Assembly: GCF_000812965.1 (NCBI RefSeq)
Contig: NZ_JSYN01000001.1
Coordinates: 62,001 to 126,000, forward strand
Source: Pedobacter kyungheensis
GTDB lineage: Bacteria; Bacteroidota; Bacteroidia; Sphingobacteriales; Sphingobacteriaceae
DNA: 64,000 bases
Direction: 5' to 3'
Shown here: positions 33,571 through 42,451 of the stretch, in pieces
Layout of the letters: every line of letters begins with the position of its first letter
How positions within the stretch are numbered: the first letter of the stretch is position 1
Program-made: the position numbers and the translations under genes
The notes under the pieces: generated by a model
What the model saw: only the letters and a program-made list of their open reading frames with translations
Told to the model about the DNA's origin: nothing
Database searches by the model: none

Positions 33571-35994
33571 ATGAAAAATTACAAACGCATATTAAAGCTG
33601 TTTTGCTTTTCTATATTTCTGCTTGCCGACGATATATGTGCGCAGGAAAAGCCCATAACTGCTTCGGGGCAGGTTAAAGAAGCCAAAAGCAAAAGCACGC
33701 TTCCTTACACCAATATTGTTTTAAAGAAAATAAATGACGAAAAGGTACTTCTGGGTACCATTAGCGATGATCAGGGGCGGTTCAGTATTAAAGATATTCC
33801 TTCAGGCAATTATAACCTCACCATTAGTATTGTTGGCTATCAAACACTGCAAAAAGAAGTTAGCATCGGCTCCCTCAGTCCTTTTATCGATCTGGGTATT
33901 TTCGAACTGGCAGAAGATGCCCAAAACTTGCAAACGGTTAATATTCAGGGTACACAAAGCGAAGGATTGGGCAATAAGCTGGATAAAAAAACTTACGATC
34001 TGGCTAAAAACACCAGTCAGCTGGGGGGTTCGGTGCTCCAGGCGATGCAAAACCTGCCCGGTATTACCATTCAGGATGGGAAAGTACAACTCAGGGGGAA
34101 TGACAAGATTGCGGTACTGATTGATGGCAAACAAAACGCAATTACCGGTTTTGGTAGTCAGACCGGGCTCGATAACATTCCGGCATCGGCTATCGAACGC
34201 ATCGAAATTATCAATAACCCTTCCTCAAAATACGATGCCAATGGCAATGCCGGTATCATCAATATCATTTACAAGAAAAATAAGCAGGAAGGTTTTAACG
34301 GAAAATTAGGCATGAGTACCGGTTTGGGAGCCTTATGGCTTAGGAAAGAGAACCTGCCGGGCATTAGTCCGCAGTATCAGGCCACGCCAAAGTTTAACCC
34401 TTCCCTATCGTTAAATTACCGCAAAAACAAGTTAAATACCTTTTTACAGGCCGATTATTTATATACGCAAACCTTAAATAAAAACGAATTTGCACAAAGG
34501 ATTTATGATGATGGTACCGTGATTAACCAGCAAGTTAAACGCAACCGTACCACCACTTTTACTACGGTAAAAAGCGGTTTCGATTATAACCCCAACGCGC
34601 ACAACAGTTTCACCCTTTCGGGCTTTTTTAACCGCGAAAAAATTGGCGACCTGGGCGACATCCCCTACTTTAACAGCGATTTTACCACCAGAAACCGGCT
34701 TTGGCAATTTGTAGAGGATGAGGTTAAATACACCGCTACAGGTTCGGCCCTGTACCAGCACAAATTTGCACAACCCGGCCATACGTTAAATGCAGGCTTT
34801 AATTATACCTGGCACCGGGAAGATGAAAAATATTTCTTTACCAACGTGATGCCTACCTTTACCGGCATGGATGCTTTTAAACTCCTTTCGGATGAGCATG
34901 TTGCTGATTTTAACCTCGATTATGTGCGTCCGCTAAAACATGGCAGAATTGAAGGTGGAATAAAATACCGCTACCGGTTAATCCCAACAGATATGCAGTT
35001 TTACCCTGGCTTAAACTCGCCTGTTGATGTAAACGCAGGCGGATGGGCCGATTATAGCGAAAACATTCCGGCGGTATATGGCAATTATGTTTACGAAAAC
35101 AAAGCTATCGAACTTGAAGCGGGTTTGAGAATGGAATATGTGCGCGTAGATTATAAGGTAAACCCCAATCACAATACATACAAAAGTGATGGTTATGAAT
35201 ATTTCAGACCATTCCCCAATGTACGCCTGGCTTACAAAATTAATGAGCGGAATAAAATAAGTGCTTTTTACAACCAAAGGGTAGACCGTCCAAATGAAGT
35301 TGATATCAGGATATTTCCGAAATACGATGAGCCGGAACTGTTAAAGGTAGGTAATCCTACCCTGCGTCCACAGTTTACCCATGCCCTTGAGTTAGGTTAT
35401 AAAAACAGCTGGGATAAAGGTTATTTCTATGCTTCGGCCTTCCATAAAATCGTAAACGGCACCATTACGCGTATTGCTACCATTGTTCCGGGTAATACGA
35501 TCATCTACAATATCTTTCAAAATGCAGGAAAAAGCTTTAACTCCGGAGGCGAATTACTTTTACAACAGGAACTCAGCAACTGGTTTTCATTTAACCTGAG
35601 CGGTACGGTTTACCAGAACAAAATTGATGCTTTCACCATTACGAACCAATATCCCGTTCCCACGATCTACAGTATGCCTGAGCAATCTATCGTATCTGGT
35701 AATGTGAAATTAAACGGACAGTTCAAATTATCGGCAAAAACCGATATCCAGTTAGCGATGGCTTACCTGGCACCGGATATTATTCCACAGGGAAAAATTG
35801 GCGCCCGTTTTTCTACAGACCTTGGGATTAAAAAACAGATTCAAAATGGCAAAGGTGAAATTTTCTTAAACGGAAATGACATTTTTAACACCCTGAAAAT
35901 CAAAAAGGAAATTAATGGCAATGGCTTTAAACTAACCAGTACCGACTTTTATGAAACACAGGTATTCAGGTTAGGCTATAGCTATAAATTTTAA
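33571..35994 (+). CDS. Outer-membrane beta-barrel protein, TonB-receptor-like (paralogue B)
   Basis: An 807-residue outer-membrane protein with the same architecture as its divergent neighbour: signal peptide (about 1-25), carboxypeptidase-regulatory-like domain (ASGQVKEAKSKSTLPYTNIVL), plug region (GSVLQAMQNLPGITIQDGKVQLRG with IERIEIINNPSSKYDANG) and barrel ending in LGYSYKF with a terminal aromatic. Its promoter has tandem TTCAG words shared with the next two genes on this strand, suggesting co-regulation with envelope functions. A strong hairpin follows its stop. Substrate unknown. Confidence 0.88.
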   Translation: MKNYKRILKLFCFSIFLLADDICAQEKPITASGQVKEAKSKSTLPYTNIVLKKINDEKVLLGTISDDQGRFSIKDIPSGNYNLTISIVGYQTLQKEVSIGSLSPFIDLGIFELAEDAQNLQTVNIQGTQSEGLGNKLDKKTYDLAKNTSQLGGSVLQAMQNLPGITIQDGKVQLRGNDKIAVLIDGKQNAITGFGSQTGLDNIPASAIERIEIINNPSSKYDANGNAGIINIIYKKNKQEGFNGKLGMSTGLGALWLRKENLPGISPQYQATPKFNPSLSLNYRKNKLNTFLQADYLYTQTLNKNEFAQRIYDDGTVINQQVKRNRTTTFTTVKSGFDYNPNAHNSFTLSGFFNREKIGDLGDIPYFNSDFTTRNRLWQFVEDEVKYTATGSALYQHKFAQPGHTLNAGFNYTWHREDEKYFFTNVMPTFTGMDAFKLLSDEHVADFNLDYVRPLKHGRIEGGIKYRYRLIPTDMQFYPGLNSPVDVNAGGWADYSENIPAVYGNYVYENKAIELEAGLRMEYVRVDYKVNPNHNTYKSDGYEYFRPFPNVRLAYKINERNKISAFYNQRVDRPNEVDIRIFPKYDEPELLKVGNPTLRPQFTHALELGYKNSWDKGYFYASAFHKIVNGTITRIATIVPGNTIIYNIFQNAGKSFNSGGELLLQQELSNWFSFNLSGTVYQNKIDAFTITNQYPVPTIYSMPEQSIVSGNVKLNGQFKLSAKTDIQLAMAYLAPDIIPQGKIGARFSTDLGIKKQIQNGKGEIFLNGNDIFNTLKIKKEINGNGFKLTSTDFYETQVFRLGYSYKF

Positions 35995-36001
35995 GTACCG
36001 A

Positions 36002-36033
36002 CGCCATGGTTCGTGTCTCCACGAACCATGGCG
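36002..36033 (+). terminator. Perfect 14-bp stem hairpin after OM barrel gene, with adjoining 15-bp repeats
   Basis: CGCCATGGTTCGTG / CACGAACCATGGCG with loop TCTC begins 8 bases after the stop codon. It has no T-run, so it may be an RNA stabiliser or mobile palindrome rather than a classical terminator. Immediately after come two tandem 15-bp copies (36037-36051 and 36052-36066) sharing GGGCGACA(C/T)GAACCA, which reuse the hairpin-arm word CACGAACCA. Confidence 0.6.
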
Positions 36034-36134
36034 ATAGGGCGACACGAACCAGGGCGACATGAACCAGCGCGATGCAATCGCAAATCCTGTTTATCCCCGT
36101 TACAAACGCGGACAACAGCACTTCTGTGCTCAAC

Positions 36135-36168
36135 TTCAGAATTGCTACAGAATTCAAACTTACATTTA
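36135..36168 (+). promoter_or_regulatory. Shared promoter architecture, site A (lipoprotein 36213)
   Basis: TTCAGAATT at 36135, TACAGAATT at 36146 (11-bp spacing), then AAACT and TACATTTA at 36161-36168 as -7 element. The spacing of 26 bases from first repeat to TA matches sites B and C. The repeats sit where the -33 box would be, as expected for an activator-dependent promoter. Confidence 0.6.
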
Positions 36169-36212
36169 AGGTCAATCACTAACCAAATCTGATATCCTTA
36201 AAATCAAACAAA

Positions 36213-36920
36213 ATGACTAAACTTTACCAACTTACCAGCGCATTGCTAATGGTAGTGCTTTTTATGGGCTGTACCAAAAAAGAGGTAGCTACCGACACCA
36301 AATTAAGTTACAGCTTTAGTGCCAGCAATTTAAATGCATCGTTAAGCAGTAATGCCAGTGCCAGTGGCGCGGTTGTGGCTGCCGGCACCAATGGAAGTAT
36401 CAACTGGTCAACCGCAAGTGTCAATGTTGCCAAAATCGAATTCAGCGCCACCAAATCAGGTAGCGGAGCCGTTAATCTCGAAACTAAAAACCTTTACCTG
36501 GTTAACGCCTTAAAACCCGATTCGCTGTCGGGCACAGTTTCCATCGCTTCGGGCGTGTACGAAAACAACCAGTTTAACCTAACCCTGGCAAGTTCGTTAA
36601 CCAATCCGCCTTTATTATTAACCGGAACATATATTGAAGCTTCGGGAACAAAAATCCCGGTAAGGTTCGAAATGAACCAGGCCCAGGTAATTAAGCTGGA
36701 AGCTAAACGCGTGGAAGTTACCGCCGGAACTTACGTGGCTAAAGTTACCGTACAATTAAATGCATTGGTAACCGGTTTAACCGCAAGCGATTTCGGACAA
36801 ACCACACGCACAGGCACCAATAACATGATTATTATATCGAGTACCATTAATAAAACACTGTACGATAAATTAGTTGCACGCTTTACTTCAACCCTGAGTG
36901 TCGATTTTTCGAAGCAATAA
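36213..36920 (+). CDS. Lipoprotein of unknown function
   Basis: A 235-residue protein with a lipoprotein signal (lipobox LFMGC, Cys20, followed by TKK). The mature part is rich in Ser, Ala, Thr and Asn, all-beta in appearance (KLSYSFSASNLNASLSS, LSGTVSIASGVYENNQFNLTL), like DUF4382-type or Ig-like Bacteroidota lipoproteins, but no family is certain. Promoter elements are shared with the preceding barrel gene and the following LTA-synthase-like gene, so it probably belongs to the same envelope response. Confidence 0.75.
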   Translation: MTKLYQLTSALLMVVLFMGCTKKEVATDTKLSYSFSASNLNASLSSNASASGAVVAAGTNGSINWSTASVNVAKIEFSATKSGSGAVNLETKNLYLVNALKPDSLSGTVSIASGVYENNQFNLTLASSLTNPPLLLTGTYIEASGTKIPVRFEMNQAQVIKLEAKRVEVTAGTYVAKVTVQLNALVTGLTASDFGQTTRTGTNNMIIISSTINKTLYDKLVARFTSTLSVDFSKQ

Positions 36921-36996
36921 TACTACAAGGTTAGCCAGGTATTAATGAATTGTTAATTTAAAGCATTAATACTAATTTCGCTGTGCTAACCAAACA

Positions 36997-37030
36997 TTCA
37001 GAATTCCTTCAGAATTGAAACTTACCTTCG
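36997..37030 (+). promoter_or_regulatory. Shared promoter architecture, site B (LTA-synthase-like gene)
   Basis: TTCAGAATT at 36997 and TTCAGAATT at 37008 (11-bp spacing), AAACT, then TACCTTCG at 37023-37030. The first repeat to TA is 26 bases, as in sites A and C. The start codon is at 37091. Confidence 0.6.
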
Positions 37031-37090
37031 CACTTTGCAAAAAAACAAGGTTTAGCAGGTAAGTTTCAACTGTTGGAACCGCCCCCAATT

Positions 37091-39025
37091 ATGAACGTTA
37101 AAGAAAAAATAAGTAAACTATTAGAAAACAGGTTCGGTCCTGTTCTTCTGGCTACCCTGCTATCATGTGGTATTTCGTTATTAACCCGCATCACCTTATT
37201 AATTTATAGTGCGGCCTCTTTCGACTGGTCTGTTTTAAACCTGCTTAAAGTTTTTATCATCGGCCTGTTTTACGATCTGGCTGCAACCTCTTTCGCCATT
37301 ATACCTTTGGTTATTTACCTGTGGTTGTTTCCGGCAAAAGGCTACACAGGCAAAACCAGCAGGGTATTGCTGTTTATTTATTTTTTCGTTGTTGTTTTAA
37401 CACTCATTTTCAATGCGGTTTCCGAATGGTTCTTTTGGGAAGAGTTCTCTGTACGCTATAATTTTATTGCAGTCGACTATTTGGTATATACCACAGAAGT
37501 AATCGGGAATATCCGCCAGTCGTATCCCATTAATACCATTTTAACTGCTTTGGTTATTTTAACCGCGGCCATTGTTTACCTGTTAAGAAAACTGATTACC
37601 GTATCAACCTATCAGCAAACACCTTTTGGTAAAAGAACCAAAATTGCCCTCGTTTTGTTGTGCCTGCCCGTTTTAACTTATTTCGGGGTAAGCCATAAAT
37701 GGAAAAACAACAGCAGCAACCAATATGTAAACGAACTTTCGGGCAATGGCATGTACGAGTTCGGCTATGCTTTTTGGCATAACCAGCTCGATTACGATAC
37801 TTTTTACAAAACACTTCCGGTTAAAAGTGCGGCAAATATTCTTCAGCATTTATTGCCGGGCGATTCTTCGGCAAGAACTGATCTGAGTACTTCAAGAATG
37901 ATTAGTAACAGCGGTACCGAAAACCGTATGAATGTGGTTTTGATCAGTGTAGAAAGTTTAAGTGCCGAATTTTTAGGCAGCTTTGGCAATACGCAAAACA
38001 TTACCCCTCAGCTTGATTCGCTGGCCAAAGAAGGTTTACTTTTCACTAATTTATATGCATCGGGTACCAGAACCGTACGCGGATTAGAGGCACTTTCGCT
38101 TTGCATCCCGCCAACTCCAGGCCAATCGATAGTAAAACGCCCCGATAACAAGAACCTTTTTACCATAGGTAATGTATTCCGCTCTAAAGGTTATCACAGC
38201 CGCTATATTTATGGTGGTTATAGTTATTTCGATAACATGAACGAATTCTTTTCCAATAATGGCTATGAGGTAACCGACAGAAGTGCTTTAAAGGATTCGG
38301 AAATCCATTATTCAAATATTTGGGGCGTAGCCGATGAAGACCTGTTTACCTTATCGCTGAGGGAGCTGGATAAAGATTATAAAAACAACAAACCGTTTTT
38401 TGCGCAAATTATGACGGTTTCTAACCACCGTCCTTTTACGTATCCGGAAGGCAGGATCGATATTCCATCACATACCGGCAGAGAGGGCGCGGTTAAATAT
38501 ACCGACTATGCCATTGGCAGATTTATACGCGAAGCCAAACAAAAACCCTGGTTTGCCAATACCCTGTTTATCATAGTAGCCGATCACTGTGCATCAAGTG
38601 CGGGTAAAGTTGAGTTACCGGTTGATAAATACCATATCCCTATGATTTTTTACAGTCCGGGACACATTGCACCAGGCAAATTCGAAAAACTTACTGCACA
38701 GATTGATATTGGCCCAACTCTTTTAGGTTATCTGAATTTCAGCTACAACAGCAAATTTTTCGGGCAGGATGTATTTAAAATGAAAGATGGTGATGAGCGC
38801 GCATTTATCAGCACCTACCAAAGCTTGGGCTACATTAAACACCAGAAACTGGTAGTGCTCGATCCGAATAAAAAATCAGGTACCTATCAGCCCGATTTTA
38901 AAACAGGAAATGCAGAAAAACGTCCGGAAGATCAGCAGCTGACTAATGAGACAATTGCCAATTACCAGATGGCTGCCTACCTGTATCAAAATGGATTGTA
39001 TGGTTTTGACACGAAAAAGAAGTAG
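37091..39025 (+). CDS. LTA synthase-like phosphoglycerol/phosphoethanolamine transferase
   Basis: A 644-residue inner-membrane enzyme. About five N-terminal membrane spans (residues ~15-200) precede an extracytoplasmic alkaline-phosphatase-fold domain. Seen there: NVVLISVESLSAEFLGSFGN (metal site Glu), GTRTVRGLEALSLCIPP (nucleophile Thr region), and a late IVADHCASSAG with the metal-binding D-H. The family transfers glycerol-phosphate or ethanolamine-phosphate to envelope glycans or lipids in Gram-negatives. The ATG at 37091 is chosen over an upstream TTG at 37073. Promoter repeats link it to the outer-membrane genes upstream. Confidence 0.87.
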   Translation: MNVKEKISKLLENRFGPVLLATLLSCGISLLTRITLLIYSAASFDWSVLNLLKVFIIGLFYDLAATSFAIIPLVIYLWLFPAKGYTGKTSRVLLFIYFFVVVLTLIFNAVSEWFFWEEFSVRYNFIAVDYLVYTTEVIGNIRQSYPINTILTALVILTAAIVYLLRKLITVSTYQQTPFGKRTKIALVLLCLPVLTYFGVSHKWKNNSSNQYVNELSGNGMYEFGYAFWHNQLDYDTFYKTLPVKSAANILQHLLPGDSSARTDLSTSRMISNSGTENRMNVVLISVESLSAEFLGSFGNTQNITPQLDSLAKEGLLFTNLYASGTRTVRGLEALSLCIPPTPGQSIVKRPDNKNLFTIGNVFRSKGYHSRYIYGGYSYFDNMNEFFSNNGYEVTDRSALKDSEIHYSNIWGVADEDLFTLSLRELDKDYKNNKPFFAQIMTVSNHRPFTYPEGRIDIPSHTGREGAVKYTDYAIGRFIREAKQKPWFANTLFIIVADHCASSAGKVELPVDKYHIPMIFYSPGHIAPGKFEKLTAQIDIGPTLLGYLNFSYNSKFFGQDVFKMKDGDERAFISTYQSLGYIKHQKLVVLDPNKKSGTYQPDFKTGNAEKRPEDQQLTNETIANYQMAAYLYQNGLYGFDTKKK

Positions 39026-39065
39026 CTGGCTTGCTGGTTAAACATAAGCGATTAAAAATTAAACG

Positions 39066-39431
39066 ATGGGTATAAATATTGGACTACTGATCTGGAAAGA
39101 GATGAAAGTGAAGGGAATGAGCAGGGAGCAACTTGCCGTTGAAGCAGGCATTAGCAAGCACCGCGTGGGTACGATACTGAAATCGACTTCGATTGATACC
39201 GATGTACTTACCCGCATTTCGATAGCCCTCGATGTTAATTTTTTTGAGCATTTCCGCAGAGATGAAGACCTGGCCAGGATAGAAATGGATTCTGGAGCAA
39301 AACACAATCAGGAAATTACAGACCTGAAGCGCTTAAACAGCGATAAAAACAAACTGCTGGAACTTTACGAGGAAACGATTAAAAGCCAGAAAAAGATTAT
39401 TGCATCGTTAGAAAATCTTACAAAAGCTTAG
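39066..39431 (+). CDS. XRE-type HTH regulator with C-terminal coiled coil
   Basis: A 121-residue DNA-binding protein. The HTH is at about 16-40 (MSREQLAVEAGISKHRVGTILK), with the rest of the five-helix XRE domain to ~60. Residues 75-120 (EITDLKRLNSDKNKLLELYEETIKSQKKIIASLENL) form a heptad-patterned coiled coil, likely a dimerisation handle. It starts 40 bases after the LTA-synthase-like gene and ends at a bidirectional hairpin. Target unknown. Confidence 0.82.
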   Translation: MGINIGLLIWKEMKVKGMSREQLAVEAGISKHRVGTILKSTSIDTDVLTRISIALDVNFFEHFRRDEDLARIEMDSGAKHNQEITDLKRLNSDKNKLLELYEETIKSQKKIIASLENLTKA

Positions 39432-39437
39432 TCGCAG

Positions 39438-39474
39438 ATCAGATTGCTTCACTGTATTCGTGAAGCAATCTGAT
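39438..39474. terminator. Bidirectional terminator, 15-bp perfect stem
   Basis: ATCAGATTGCTTCAC / GTGAAGCAATCTGAT with a 7-base loop lies between the convergent XRE and SRPBCC genes. On the plus strand it is followed by an AT-rich tail (ATTATTT). Confidence 0.8.
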
Positions 39475-39510
39475 ATTATTTACAGCAATAGCCTAAACCA
39501 AAATCAATAT

Positions 39511-40005
39511 TTAAGCTTCAAGCTTCCATTTCTTTGCTAATTCGGTATTAAAACCATCCCCTTCTTTCGGATTGGGATTTCCTTTTCCAGTTGTGATAAG
39601 CTGATATAAACTTGTTTTAATGTAATTGGTCCAGGCTTCGTTGCAAATTTCATAACAATCATATGTTGGTACCAATCCCTCGTGGGTAAAGGTTACCACA
39701 GTTTGGCCATCTGCTGTCGAAATATCGAAAACCAGTTTGGTGCCTTTCCACTCGCTTTTATCGTCGATAAAATTAAAATAGTTATCGAGCACCTCCCACA
39801 CTACTCTTTTATTGGGAACCAGCTCAATCAGCTTTGCTTTACAATAGTGCACATCGCGGTAATGATAAATAAACTCGGCATTAAGTTCGGTGGTGCTTCC
39901 CACTATATCTTCCGACCACCATCCGCGTACATTGGTAATGGCATTAAACGCTGCTTCGGGGCTTTGATCTACCCGAATGGTAGCAGTAAAATTTTCTTTT
40001 TCCAT
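39511..40005 (-). CDS. SRPBCC (AHSA1-like) domain protein
   Basis: A 164-residue START/SRPBCC protein. Family pattern: FTATIRVDQSPEAAFNAITNVRGWWSEDIVG at the N-terminus, central strands (AEFIYHYRDVHYCKAKLIELVPNKRVVWEVLD), and a C-terminal helix with the typical N-EAWTNYIKTSLYQLI. It is divergent from a GlxA/AraC-type regulator, which is the likely controller. It has the same superfamily but no close similarity to the SRPBCC protein at 2788. Ligand unknown. Confidence 0.85.
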   Translation of the reverse strand: MEKENFTATIRVDQSPEAAFNAITNVRGWWSEDIVGSTTELNAEFIYHYRDVHYCKAKLIELVPNKRVVWEVLDNYFNFIDDKSEWKGTKLVFDISTADGQTVVTFTHEGLVPTYDCYEICNEAWTNYIKTSLYQLITTGKGNPNPKEGDGFNTELAKKWKLEA

Positions 40006-40049
40006 GGTATTGATGTTGTTTATGTTTTAAATATTGGATTATTACATAC

Positions 40050-40057
40050 CAAAGTTA
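40050..40057 (-). promoter_or_regulatory. Candidate -7 element for SRPBCC gene
   Basis: Minus-strand TAACTTTG matches TAnnTTTG about 45 bases upstream of the SRPBCC start. A -33 box is not clear, consistent with activator control by the divergent regulator. Confidence 0.4.
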
Positions 40058-40164
40058 AGGGTATTAAACTTTCACTGTACGGTATAAAACAGACATTGTA
40101 ACGGGTTGATTTGGACAAGCTTAATCCTTATCTTTATATTAGCATCACCTATCGTAAATACACC

Positions 40165-41145
40165 ATGAAACACATTACCATACTGGTTCCCGATGGGCCA
40201 AATAACCTGAGCAGCATTATTGGTTCGTATAAAATATTAAGCAGGGCTAATGCTTACTGGCAGGAAAATGGCCACGACGCTTTATTTAAAATTGAACTGG
40301 CCGGTATATCTAAAGAAGTGAACTATTACGATGGCTTATTCAGTGTTAAACCGCATAAACATATCTCGGCCATTAAACAGACTAATCTGGTAATTATCCC
40401 CTCCTTAAACCACAATTACGATAAGGCTATTGAAGGCAACCAGGTACTAACCCATTGGATTGTAAAACAATACCAGCAGGGTGCCGAAATAGCCAGTATG
40501 TGCACCGGGGCTTTTCTTTTGGCTGCTACAGGTTTATTAGATGGCAAAAGCTGTTCTACCCATTGGGTGGTTGCCGATAATTTTAAAACCAGATTTCCGA
40601 AAGTAAATTTAAAAACAGATCAGTTAATTACCGATGAAAACGGAATTTATACCAATGGCGGCGCTTATTCTTTTCTAAACCTGCTGTTATACCTCATAGA
40701 AAAGAATTTCGACAGGCAAACGGCTATTTACTGTGCTAAAGTTTTTCAGATCGAGATGGACCGGCATAGCCAGTCGTCGTTTATTATTTTTAAAGGCCAA
40801 AAGCTGCATAGCGATGAAATGGTTAAAGCGGCACAATTATATCTCGAAAACAACCTGAACCAAAAAATAGCTGTCGAAGATTTATCTGCTCGCTTTGCTG
40901 TCGGCAGAAGAAATTTCGACAGACGTTTTATCAAAGCCACGGGCAATACGCCAATTGAGTATTTACAGCGTGCAAAAATAGAATCGGCCAAAAGGGCCTT
41001 CGAAACCAGCCGCAAAACCATTAACGAGGTAATGTACGATGTAGGTTATGCCGATGCCAAAGCTTTCCGCGAGGTATTTAGAAAAATAACCGGAATATCG
41101 CCGCTCGAATACCGCAACAGGTACAACAGAGATTTATTGGTTTAA
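40165..41145 (+). CDS. GlxA-family AraC-type regulator (DJ-1/PfpI domain plus HTH)
   Basis: A 326-residue transcription factor. The N-terminal DJ-1/PfpI-like domain (~1-190) has ITILVPDGPN, LVIIPSLNHN and ASMCTGAFLLAATGLLDGKSCSTHW around the nucleophile-elbow cysteine. Two AraC HTH motifs follow at ~220-320 (IAVEDLSARFAVGRRNFDRRFIKATGNTP; INEVMYDVGYADAKAFREVFRKITG). The ATG at 40165 is preferred to an upstream in-frame start at 40111. It is divergent from the SRPBCC gene and its 3' end overlaps the GH27 gene by 4 bp. Confidence 0.9.
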   Translation: MKHITILVPDGPNNLSSIIGSYKILSRANAYWQENGHDALFKIELAGISKEVNYYDGLFSVKPHKHISAIKQTNLVIIPSLNHNYDKAIEGNQVLTHWIVKQYQQGAEIASMCTGAFLLAATGLLDGKSCSTHWVVADNFKTRFPKVNLKTDQLITDENGIYTNGGAYSFLNLLLYLIEKNFDRQTAIYCAKVFQIEMDRHSQSSFIIFKGQKLHSDEMVKAAQLYLENNLNQKIAVEDLSARFAVGRRNFDRRFIKATGNTPIEYLQRAKIESAKRAFETSRKTINEVMYDVGYADAKAFREVFRKITGISPLEYRNRYNRDLLV

Positions 41146-42320
41146 GACTTTACTTTAAGCACCACCACCCCATGACCTGGAATGGTAAAAGCTTTTTGTT
41201 TTTGCAGGCTTCCCAAATCTGCATGCTGCCAAAGGTCGCGTAATTTGCTTTTGCCGCTTAGTCCTAAACTTTTGGCATCAAGGCTAAACTCAGTTATTTT
41301 ATTGCCGCGGTTCATAATGGCAATGGCTTTATCGCCTGTGCCCAATGGTTTCAGCCAAACCTCAATATCGCCATTTTTAATCACCCTGCGGGCTTGTTTA
41401 AAGCCTTTATCCTGGTTTAAGGCAATGAGCTCTTTATTGGTCAGGATTTCGACTGTTTGTTTGGTCATCGATCGCAGGTCGTTGCCCGCCAGTAATGGCG
41501 AATTGAGCATACACCACATCGAAAAATGTGTTTTATCTTCTTCATAGCTCATGCCCCTGCCTACCTGCAACATATCCATATCGTTGTAATGGCCAGCTGA
41601 GGCATATTTATATAAATCGGTATTGAGGTCAATTATTTTAAGTATCGAAGCAAAACTGGCACTGATATCGCCCGATATACGCCAGGAATCGGCTTTGGTA
41701 ATGGCCCACTCGCCCGGAAATTGCCAGCGGCATACATTAAAAACAATAGCTGCATCTATCGCTTTAACTGTATTGATGATTTTGGTGTATTGGGTTTCTT
41801 CATTCAACTTCATTTTCTCACCACCACACCAGTCTACCTTTAAAAAATTGAAATTCCATTCTTTAAAAAACAGGTTGCAATCCTGCTCTTCATGTCCGTA
41901 AATGCCCACTCCTATTCCTTTCTGGTCGTTATCCCAGATAGATCCGCAAGTGTTTAAACCTGCATCGGTATAAATGCCGGCTTTAAGTTTTTTGCTGTGA
42001 ATATAATCGGTTAGCGATCTCATGCCGGAAGGGAATTTTTGCTCATCAACAAAGAGTTTACCCGAAGCATCCCGCCCGCCAAAAAAGCCATCATCAATAT
42101 TAACAAAGCGGTAACCCGCATCGTACAAGCCCGACGCGACCATGGCATCGGCCTGTTCCCTGATCATCTTTTCATCAATCTTAACCCTGAAATTATTCCA
42201 GCTACTCCAGCCCATAATTGGGGCTTTGGCTTCCTGGGCATGTAAAGCCAGTGCAGTGCCCAATAAAAAAGCGGCCAATAAAAAACTAATCTTTTTGAAT
42301 GCAGGGATAGGATTTTTCAT
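41142..42320 (-). CDS. GH27 alpha-galactosidase, exported
   Basis: A 392-residue retaining alpha-galactosidase (or related GH27 activity). The signal peptide is ~1-28 (ending ALHAQ). Family signatures: PIMGWSSWNNF, YRFVNIDDGFF, FLKVDWCGG with nucleophile D163, and DSWRISGD with acid/base D218. A C-terminal beta domain completes it. The well-formed promoter at 42359-42388 would give only ~8 bases of leader to an ATG at 42344, so the ATG at 42320 is preferred. It is divergent from a sulfatase, suggesting concerted attack on a sulfated galactose-containing glycan. Confidence 0.93.
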   Translation of the reverse strand: MKNPIPAFKKISFLLAAFLLGTALALHAQEAKAPIMGWSSWNNFRVKIDEKMIREQADAMVASGLYDAGYRFVNIDDGFFGGRDASGKLFVDEQKFPSGMRSLTDYIHSKKLKAGIYTDAGLNTCGSIWDNDQKGIGVGIYGHEEQDCNLFFKEWNFNFLKVDWCGGEKMKLNEETQYTKIINTVKAIDAAIVFNVCRWQFPGEWAITKADSWRISGDISASFASILKIIDLNTDLYKYASAGHYNDMDMLQVGRGMSYEEDKTHFSMWCMLNSPLLAGNDLRSMTKQTVEILTNKELIALNQDKGFKQARRVIKNGDIEVWLKPLGTGDKAIAIMNRGNKITEFSLDAKSLGLSGKSKLRDLWQHADLGSLQKQKAFTIPGHGVVVLKVKS

Positions 42321-42358
42321 TAAAATATACCGGTTAGATGTCATGTTTCAGTTAATAT

Positions 42359-42388
42359 CAAAGATAAAAATACAGTATGATCTGTCAA
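42359..42388 (-). promoter_or_regulatory. Consensus Bacteroidota promoter for GH27
   Basis: On the minus strand TTG (42388-42386), 19 bases, then TATCTTTG (42366-42359). This matches the TTG-N19-TAnnTTTG housekeeping consensus exactly and helps decide the GH27 start. Confidence 0.7.
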
Positions 42389-42451
42389 GCCTGCAACTTA
42401 TTGTTTTATTTACTTTATTTGCAGTAACCAGATATAAAATTAATATCAGCA

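Noticed and set aside
35966..36179. Minus-strand frames over the hairpin region after the barrel gene
   Set aside because: They arise from the GC-rich repeats; no start signal or protein-like composition.
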